Shown here: positions 58,201 through 64,000 of the stretch, one piece after another | Layout of the letters: every line of letters begins with the position of its first letter | Numbering within the stretch: position 1 is the first letter of the stretch | Origin: Aurelia coerulea | Lineage: Eukaryota; Cnidaria; Scyphozoa; Semaeostomeae; Ulmaridae | Length of the DNA stretch: 64,000 nt | Assembly (NCBI GenBank): GCA_039566865.1 | Contig: CM076943.1 | Coordinates: 20,866,501-20,930,500, forward strand | Direction of reading: 5' to 3' | Position numbers and translations under genes: made by a program | Notes under the pieces: model-generated | Databases searched by the model: none | What the model was told of the DNA's origin: nothing | The model's input: the letters and a program-made list of their open reading frames with translations, nothing else

Positions 58201-61200
58201 CTCTGCCAGTGCCAGCGGCACGTTGATGCCAACCTTTCAAATCAATAGATACTACCAGGTGCGCCAAACAAGTTCAGGCGCTTGAAATTCCAAATATTAT
58301 TTTTCAGACTATGAGGACAACTTCAGAAAAAAAGTCTCACCTCGAGAGCTTTGCAATAGAGACGAATAGATTCTTCAATTTTACCCTGCTCTCTTTTGAT
58401 ATTTGCCAAGTTGTTCAACGAATCTGCATGCGTTGGACAGAGGCGCAAAGCAGTATTGTAGCATTCTTCTGATTCTTCAACCTGTCAATGAAGAACAATT
58501 TTTAAGACATGAAACACGCCAACAGAAGACGATAATGCAATCATGTCTTGTGTAGGCATCAAATCCTCAAAAAGCTAGAGTAAATGGCTGTTGCTTCTTT
58601 TCTTGGATTGAAAGGCTTGAAAGGACCTTAAACTAATTTGCTACTATCCTGCCACTGGAATTTTCTGAAATCCACAATATTTCCAATGTAGACTTTATTC
58701 ACAACTAACATCAATTCGAGGCGATTGAGGCAAATACCAGCACAGTACGAAATCTACATCATGCCTATTTTGATGCAGAAACACGTACAAAACTATTTCA
58801 TGCGTTGTTGAGAGCAATGCACACTTTTGGGATTTAGCTTTACATCATATCAAGCATTTCAAAAGAACAGACGTCATTGTGAAGAGGGTCCATTAAAGGG
58901 TTCTTTTACTTTTTTAAGACTTCAAGGGAGCTTTCCAAAAAATCATCGCAAGTTCAACACATTTTGAGGGACGATGGAATAATCTTGAGTAAAATCAGGG
59001 TTTATGAAGAACTACAATATTGTATCAAGCACAGATCTATCGTTCTTCTGGTTTGCGATTTATAAATTCGATGACATCATGTCCTCAACGAGTTGAAATA
59101 TAGGAATACGCTGTAATTCGAAACTACTCAGGATTCCAAAAAGTTTAGCGGTAGAATTATAGCAAAGTAACTAAGGTTTCTTTCAAGTCATTCGATCAAA
59201 AGAAAAATTTAACAGCCAATTAAACTAGCCAATTTAAAGATTTAACACAGAAAGCTACTATATCTTATTGACAATGTTTATATATGAAATAGACTTCATA
59301 CAGTACATATTCAGCTTGTAACCTTATTTTGGATTCAAAGATGACATTCAAATGACATTCAAAAATGCCAGTTTTGCACCATAATGAAATACCCATATTT
59401 TGATGGGTCAGAAACAATTGTGATGCAATAGTAACCCGTCAAAATGCTACCAGAACCCGTTATTTTTATGGAAAGATTGACCTCACGAGAGCCAAGTTTC
59501 CACGAGAAGTAGAAGATAAAACATTTAAATAAACATGTTTGTGAACATAGAGTATCTGATTTGAGATCTGTTGAATGTAAGTATACTGAAAGATTGCAGT
59601 ATACACAGAAGTTACCTTAAAGCTCTATTTAGCCCCCCCCCTCTCTAATAAGCCACTCCCTTCTAAGCCGAAATTTTGCAAAAGCCAATATACGTTACCA
59701 AATAGCTTCCACTCACTTGGCTGAATAATCTTGCATGTTAAGTTTAATATTATTGTTTGGGATAGAAACTGTGTCAAATGTGTTCTTAAGTCGTTACAAT
59801 TGTATGTTGATTCCGCAAGATATGGGGTAAAAGAGCTGACAAGTTATCATCTATGTCATTGCCATTTGATTTTGTGAATAAGCCCACTCTCTATAATAAG
59901 TGCCCCCAAGGGGACTTAATAGAGCTTTTACGGTAAGTGGTTCACAGAAATTTATGGATGAAAAAGGCAAAACATTTTAAGATCTACACCTGAATTCAAT
60001 TTAATGCATTTAAAACTAGTTTAAACTTTTATATACGAGCAATATTATCGTTCCTTATTTGCTTTAGTAAATGCACAAAGAACGAAAATCTTTCATAGTT
60101 AAACTTGCTTTGGACATTCCTAGCTACGTATTCAAATTTAACTGAGATCTATAACATGAGAATATCAAAACTGAAATCGCTTATTTGCAAACAAGGTCGA
60201 GGTAGTTGACTTCGAGGTAAAGCTACAAGAAAGATTTTTTGCAACCACTTTCCACAGCTCCTAGCATCATGAAATTTAAGTTAAGTTATGGTTACTTTTA
60301 GCATGTCTTTTTCAGAATTATAGAGCATTTTTATCTCACTTAAACAGGCCCTTCTTCAATGATAGCTCTGCAATCTGCAATAATACAGGCTGTTAGAAAG
60401 ACACACAAGGAACATTTGGAATCAATACTTTGAAAGAATACCTTAGTAATGTTAACAGGAAAGTAAAACGAGTAGCTATTAATATTCAAAGCAAGTTTAA
60501 TAAAATACGAGAATGTTCTGAGTAGCTTGCATGTTTTGTATCAACAGACAGCTTGAATGCCAAAACAGACACAATTCTCAGCGTTACAATTCCCAATGAA
60601 TTCAATTTGGCACCATTAATATTAGTTTTAGGTCAAACCAGCTTATTCATACTGTAGTATAATTGGCTCCTTGTTGGCGAAATTTAATACAAAAATTAAT
60701 GAAAAATAAGTGACATTACTTTATGGAAAGATTGCACTGCTGAGAATTGGCCCTTCTTCCGAGAATGTGGCTCTTAAACTCTGCATGAAACACCCAAGCC
60801 TCTCAAAACAAATCTAATAACAACATTTTCGTTCTTATACACTTTAAGCATTTGAAAGGACAATACCTTTCCTTGCTCTTTTAAGGCATTGGCAAGATTG
60901 CAATACGCATCAGGAAAATTTGGCTGTAGCTCAATGGCTCTTTTGTACGTATCAACAGCAAGATCAATAAGCCTAGGGAAGACCAGATACATATAAACAA
61001 AGAAAAAAGATAATATAAAAGAAATTAAAATCTTTCTCAAATTACATGTCATGTGAAAATGCCCAAACTGTTTCAGCAATCGTAATGTTTTGTATAAGTA
61101 ATTTTGTGTTATCGCAGGTCTCTCACGTGACATACCGGGTGCGCCAAAATAAACTATGCACGTTTGGCAGGCCACAATAAATCGTACACTGGACCGATTT

Positions 61201-62916
61201 TGAAGATTTATGACTTAATCGTTAGCAGAAAGCCTGAATTAGATACTGGGATTTTTTGCAAATTTTTTCATTTTCAGTTTTTAGAGCTAGAAGCGAATTT
61301 CCTAAAATTTTAGTTTTCGAAAACACTGAAAACGATCAAAAAACATCGATCAAGTTTTCTAAATAATCGACATGAATAGACAAAGAAAGAACTTGTCCGT
61401 GGTGATCTGCGATTTAGAAATCGATCAATTGTTATCTGCTATAATACGAGAGTTCGTACTAAACCCCCAAATCCCCCTGAAAACGTTTTCTCTTTGTTCA
61501 TTCATGTTGAATCTTTTAAATTTGATCGACGTTTTTTGATCTTTTTCCATGTTTTCGAAAACGAACATTTTAAGAAACTCACTTCTAGCTCTAAAAACTG
61601 AAAACGGAAAAATTTGCAAAACGTCCTAGAATCTAATTCAGGCTTTCTGCTAAAGATTAAGTCCTAAATCTTCGAAATTGGTCCAGTGTACGATTTATTG
61701 TGGCCTGCCAAACGTGCATAGTTTATTTTGGCGCACCCGGTATAATTTGAGAAAGACTTTAAATGGACCACCCAACACGTGGGAATATGAAGGAAAAGAT
61801 TGCAACGAATTAAGGATTGTTTACTTCTGGCCTCCCCTTCCCCAAGGCCCTTTGAGCTAAAAAGGTTTGTAGTCATACATTTAATGAGGATAAGGCAACA
61901 TACAGCTGGTAAGATAAAAGGGGAAATCTACAGCATATCTATGGAAACTAAAAATGAGAGATCCAAGAATTAAATATGCACTAAAACAAATATGAACATG
62001 TTTAAAACTGAATTTCATAAATCATCAAATTTAGTAGGATTAAGTGAACTTTTGTAAGATTGCTTGATTGATAAGAACAGTTTGACAATACATACAGACT
62101 TCAAATGAAGCCTGAGCCAAAAGCAACAACAGTTTTAGAAAATAACAAGTAGGGGAACATCTACCAGTCACTGGATAATTAGGTAAACTTTTGCAAGAAA
62201 AATGACCATTACCATACAAAACAAACTCACCCTTGCTCATAATAAACGCAAGCCAGATTACCATGGACAATTGCATGATTGGGGCTGATTGCCAGGGCTC
62301 TTAGGTATGCTGTAACTGCCCTGATAGGAAGGAAGAAGATGGTATTAAATACTGCTATTCCAATAACTTATACACATGTACAGAGCACTGAATATAAATG
62401 GTGTACAAAGAAACAAATCACTAGAATATCTCCTTTCAAAGACATCACAAAAACTAGCTCAAAAGGTGAGCAGTAGCCCTTTTACTTCTGCATCTTTGCC
62501 TACAATAATGAGCCTTAACAGTACACAAAAAATTTGATCACCATTTTGCCTGATCATTGGGAGAATATCTTCAAATTTTGCTTGAGTTTTTGCTTATTCA
62601 AGCTGTTGCACATTGTTAATTCACAAGTGAACATAGAATGCTAAATGCACTGTTAGTTGCCTATATAGGATAAAGAACTACCTTACCCTTTGAAGCCACA
62701 AACAAAACCATCAGTTCTATTAATTTCAAAACAAAATATCTGCCCTCAAATTATTATTTATAATAGATCTTATGTTTCTTCAAACATGAGACACCAGTCT
62801 AAATAAACATATTCTTCATGCACTTGTATAACCTACCTGTCAAAGATTCTAGCTTCTTTCAAGACATTTCCAAGATTAATATATGCATCCAAAAAGTTTG
62901 GATCAATTTGCACGGC
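46223..62916 (-). CDS. O-GlcNAc transferase OGT (10 exons, 5' part outside window)
   Basis: Exons in reading order: 62837-62916, 62231-62320, 60867-60972, 58341-58481, 57696-57950, 56408-56689, 52629-52787, 51158-51373, 48829-49685, 46223-46376 (stop TAG). Phases agree throughout. The first six give TPR units ([87 protein letters not shown]). The rest is the GT41 catalytic region: [104 protein letters not shown] then [16 protein letters not shown] transfers GlcNAc from UDP-GlcNAc to Ser/Thr of nuclear and cytosolic proteins. The UDP-binding Lys of QLYK and the catalytic-face His residues are kept. The intervening domain between HLIRD and YGLPSNAF is about 75 residues against roughly 118 in human. 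Confidence 0.97.
46552..47035. mobile_element. Element built from GGTGGGATGA motifs
   Basis: Ends CTATATGGGGAAAATCGTCCC and GATGAAGTTCCCCATACA are inverted and imperfect. GGTGGGATGAAA or TCCCACC-type motifs occur about eight times in between. About 480 bp, in the last OGT intron. Confidence 0.6.
47193..47850. mobile_element. Non-autonomous relative of the 53.5-kb mariner
   Basis: TA borders; ends TACCGGGTGTCCCAAAAACT and the inverse of TACCTGGTGTCTGAAAAAAG. The subterminal 150 bp (GCTTCAATCAATGTC, TCCTCGATAGTTAACTTGAA, CTCGTTTGTTGGTATTGGTG) matches both long TIRs of 53500-55778, with no transposase. This is a deletion derivative or relative likely moved by that transposase. Confidence 0.82.
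48107..48719. mobile_element. Mariner-type MITE, TATCGGGTGACT subfamily
   Basis: Left end TATCGGGTGACTGAAAACAT and right TACCGTGTGACTTT (inverse) extend into imperfect arms of about 140 bp (CCCCTGTTTGAAGAATCA, TTGCACTATAAT). It ends 110 bp downstream of the donor of OGT exon 48829-49685. Confidence 0.65.
50090..50239. mobile_element. 150-bp MITE with GAGTACAAAGA termini
   Basis: TTCTTTAAAGAGAGTACAAAGACCAGC and the inverse, GCTGATCTTTGTACTCCCTTTAA, are matched arms with three or four differences. OGT intron. Confidence 0.6.
50361..50610 (+). repeat. 126-bp tandem duplication
   Basis: 50361-50486 is repeated at 50487-50610 essentially without change (GTGGAAGGTGCATACCCCTA..TTTGATATGGTTTTTTTCTG). 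The lack of differences suggests a very recent duplication or an assembly artefact. 126 is divisible by three, so both strands keep open repeated frames that should not be taken for genes. Confidence 0.9.
50897..51136. mobile_element. Short TIR element, ATTACCTGA ends, copy 2
   Basis: Inverse-oriented partner of 3260-3499 (AGGCCTAAATCAGTTGCTGT, GACAAAAACGCGTCCTTATA, GGGATTGGCGGGATTCTTGT). It ends 22 bp from the donor of OGT exon 51158-51373. Confidence 0.65.
51740..52326. mobile_element. Mariner-type foldback MITE, TACCGGGTGACCC subfamily
   Basis: TA borders; ends TACTGGGTGACCCAGAAAA and TACCGGGTGACCCAAAAA (inverse). The arms extend over about 250 bp each (AAAGACTAGCCTACGTTAT, GGATTTCAAGGAAAAAGGCA, AGATCTTCGCAACAATGAGG) around a 70-bp centre. 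It lies in an OGT intron. Confidence 0.82.
53500..55778 (-). mobile_element. Complete mariner-type (IS630/Tc1/mariner) transposon
   Basis: TA at 53498-53499 and 55779-55780 brackets 2.28 kb with inverted repeats of about 345 bp at each end (53500-53845 and 55432-55778). The repeats are nearly identical (AACAGATTTGATCAGCTCTA, TTTTGGGGAATCACCCGAAT). It contains one transposase gene on the minus strand. Near-identical arms and an open gene make it the youngest-looking and only potentially active element of the window. It is in the OGT intron between exons 56408-56689 and 52629-52787. Confidence 0.92.
53907..55004 (-). CDS. Mariner-family transposase, DD41D-type spacing
   Basis: An intact 365-residue frame. 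Residues 1-125 hold paired helix-turn-helix DNA-binding segments, with a GRP-type hinge ([10 protein letters not shown]). The catalytic RNase H-like core has a first Asp in [15 protein letters not shown], a second in [13 protein letters not shown] and a third in [16 protein letters not shown]. Counting from the second Asp to the Asp of ILDFF leaves 41 residues, as in the DD41D branch of the Tc1/mariner group rather than classic DD34D mariners. It would cut and paste elements at TA using the surrounding inverted repeats. No frameshift or stop is visible and all three acidic residues are present. Confidence 0.93.
   Translation of the reverse strand: MLTMVQLTKDQRVWVCTEMVRINNAHQVRRSWVDHWPGIPAPAVKNILANYKKYKEHGTSLNRNKENSGRPKAIRSADNINRVRRSLQRNGKASARRNGLGISKSSFSRIVRQDINFHPYVLVKQQALLPRDPSLGLEFCHWFIQKCEEDQTFLSNLITSDEAIFSLNSEVNTHNVINYSPYGQGHPDGHYIHRQQGAGQVLVWIGLTGDGRILGPHFVDGNLDSREYLRIIRYNVIQREFAALDINQENVWWQQDGAPAHTSNQTMQYLHGRFPGKVISKRGDFLWPPRSPDLAILDFFLWGYLKTKIWDVQRNMQPTTIDQLKNAIRRQCRDIPRDFILNAFQGMLARCNKCINAQGHHFADE
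55997..56322. mobile_element. G-tract-ended element with 33-bp minisatellite core
   Basis: Begins CCGGGGGGGGG then TACTTCACATATTTTGGGTA, ends AAGTACCCCCCCCGG; inverted GGGGACGTGCCATCG blocks lie inside both ends. The flanks carry the same GAAGGAGAC (55988-55996 and 56323-56331), a 9-bp target duplication. The core is about six 33-bp units of two kinds (ATCGATTTTCACGATTTTGG and ATACTTTTTCGGAAAATTGG, both ending GGTATAAGG). Because 33 is eleven codons, the minus strand is open with 11-residue repeats, but this is no gene. Confidence 0.85.
58905..59215. repeat. Diverged copy of the 9060-10665 host element interior
   Basis: It shares TATTGTATCAAGCACAGATCT, TTCTTCTGGTTTGCGATTTA, GATGACATCATGTCC and GTAGAATTATAGCAAAGTAA with 10480-10640, in the same orientation. 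No intact ends. OGT intron. Confidence 0.55.
59613..59935. mobile_element. CCGTAAA-type MITE, intact copy
   Basis: Ends TACCTTAAAGCTCTATTTAGCC and the inverse, ACTTAATAGAGCTTTTACGGTA, with TA at both borders. The interior (GAAACTGTGTCAAATGTG, TTGTATGTTGATTCCGCAAG) matches 2900-3010. This copy shows what the 1489-3140 element looked like before the piggyBac-like insertion. Confidence 0.78.
59936..60866 (-). other. OGT intron segment, no recognised content
   Basis: AT-rich sequence without inverted termini, RNA motifs or coding homology that I can support. Confidence 0.4.
61133..61742. mobile_element. TACCGGGTGCGCC MITE, copy 3
   Basis: Full-length 610 bp, TA borders, near-identical to 9765-10378 throughout, including the AAACCCCCAAATCCCCCTGA centre. 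The low divergence between these two copies, 51 kb apart, indicates recent amplification. Confidence 0.87.
61743..62230 (-). other. OGT intron, nothing recognised
   Basis: A short intron segment beside exon 62231-62320; no repeat or RNA structure seen. Confidence 0.35.
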
Positions 62917-63351
62917 CTGTGAAGAAAAAAATAGAACATGGGCTGGTTGATCATGTGTATCATTAGCTGCAATCATGCACACATATATTCCAGGTACAGG
63001 CCCTGCACATATTAATAATCCTTTACATTATGATAAAAAACTTTGAGCGTTATGGAAGACTGTAAATTTGTCTAACAAGAATTCCTTGGCAGGAGAACCA
63101 TGTCACGTGTAAAGGCCTAGGTACTGCATTTGAATTAAATTGCATTAATATACCATGGGTGGCTAGATGCCACAGTTGTGCTTGATTCCCACAGCTTTGT
63201 TCTTTTGCGGAGGAGAGCATTATCTACTACTATGGAGGAGCTAGCGTAAGAGATTGAGAGAAAGAAAAGAGATGTTTTCCTTCTTTCAATCTTGTGTTAT
63301 CTCCTCTGCAGAACTATAGAAATTTTCCCCGCAGGGCGTAGGTACATAGGT

Positions 63352-63598
63352 AGGTAGGTAATCATATTTAACGTGGCTAGCCTGCGAAAGTCTGAGAGAG
63401 ACTTATTTCCAGCAGGGGCCACGGATGTGTTACCATCAACCCGCCGCAGCTACCAGATTTCCCTCACATGGCTCTGGTCGACCCGGGCTAGAGTTACGGA
63501 CAGCGACCAAACTGTCCAGCGCGGGATTCGAACCTCGGCCGTTCTGACCTTTGGTTTACGAGTCAGTCGCCTTATCCACTCGGCCGCGCGCTCTTCAA
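63352..63598 (-). repeat. tRNA-derived SINE
   Basis: On the minus strand a tRNA-like head (63518-63598) has an A box GGCCGAGTGGATAAGGCG and a perfect B box GGTTCGAATCC. Its outer GCGCGG/CCGCGC pairing is intact but the T-stem is broken, so it is not a working tRNA. A body of about 150 bp follows, ending in tandem CTAC units (near 63350). Head, body and simple-repeat tail define a SINE. OGT intron. Confidence 0.65.
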
Positions 63599-63754
63599 CA
63601 TATTAGTTGCAGCGCTCCTCCATAGAAGCACACCAGCAGTGTCTAACTGCTCATGAATATACATACATGTTTGATGATTGTAAAACAAAATAATATAACC
63701 CAGTTTATTTCCAAACAGTTACTCAAATACCTACCATACTCTCAAGTACCGAAT

Positions 63755-64000
63755 AATCGTCCCCCCCCCCCGCTTATTAATTTTTGAAAAATTTTCCAAC
63801 CCCCCCACTTTTATTCCAACCCCCCCTATTATTAATTCTTGAAAAATAGAAATAATAGTGAACATTATTTTTAATAATTCCTGCTAAGCAAATGTACTTA
63901 TTGTATTTATTAACTTTATTCTCCTTTGTTTGTCTGACCCGTGTTACATACGTGTTTTACATACGTGGTACCCATGTTAGATACGTGTTTTACTAAGAAA
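63755..64000. repeat. C-tract and TACGTG-rich repeat at the window edge
   Basis: Runs of 13, 7 and 7 C separated by TTATTAATTTTTGAAAAAT-type spacers, then ACATACGTG/AGATACGTG repeats to the window end. Probably the start of another inverted-repeat element whose other end is outside. Confidence 0.4.

Noticed and set aside
58256..58290. TACCAGGTGCGCCAAACAAG as another mariner MITE
   Set aside because: Only one terminus is present; no inverse partner was found nearby.
63518..63598. A functional tRNA gene
   Set aside because: The B box is perfect but the T stem and anticodon arm do not fold and a SINE body follows.

Overview
This is a window of an animal (metazoan) nuclear genome. The genes are broken into short exons with GT/AG junctions and long AT-rich introns, and the proteins are animal housekeeping proteins: kinesin-2 KIF3A, AKAP17A, a PGRMC-type haem/steroid-binding protein and O-GlcNAc transferase. 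The dense load of TIR elements, MITEs and CR1/Jockey-type LINE remnants suits a cnidarian or another marine invertebrate. I lean to an anthozoan, but the sequence alone does not prove it.

Layout. 1-16943 (+) is the 3' two thirds of KIF3A: 13 exons from the end of the motor domain to the stop, with the first exons lying upstream of the window. 16944-23913 is intergenic and repeat-bearing, including a 388-bp almost perfect palindrome. 23914-25665 (-) is a single-exon 583-aa helical-repeat protein I do not recognise. 28722-30218 (+) is a single-exon AKAP17A homologue. 30895-31830 is a 5'-truncated LINE. 33878-42954 (-) is a three-exon PGRMC gene whose middle exon is out of frame as it stands, with a 2.8-kb giant foldback element in its second intron. 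46223-62916 and beyond (-) is OGT: ten exons covering part of the TPR domain and the whole catalytic region, with the 5' exons outside the window. A complete mariner-type transposon with an intact transposase (53500-55778) sits in an OGT intron.

Most of the non-coding DNA is mobile. At least ten elements share the terminal sequence TACCGGGTG with TA target duplications and look like non-autonomous relatives of the 53.5-kb mariner. Others include two TTAA-flanked piggyBac-like elements, a hAT-like MITE with an 8-bp duplication, an element with G-tract termini, an 11-codon minisatellite and a 9-bp duplication, and two elements built from a reiterated heptamer or dodecamer. Elements are repeatedly nested inside one another, giving a relative insertion order.

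The host genes are not an operon and show no evident functional link. KIF3A drives anterograde intraflagellar transport, AKAP17A is a splicing-associated PKA anchor, PGRMC is a membrane haem-binding protein, and OGT glycosylates nuclear and cytosolic proteins. I found no convincing new multi-gene system. The most unusual material is the palindromic and motif-built elements, the disrupted PGRMC exon 2, and an OGT with a shortened intervening domain.
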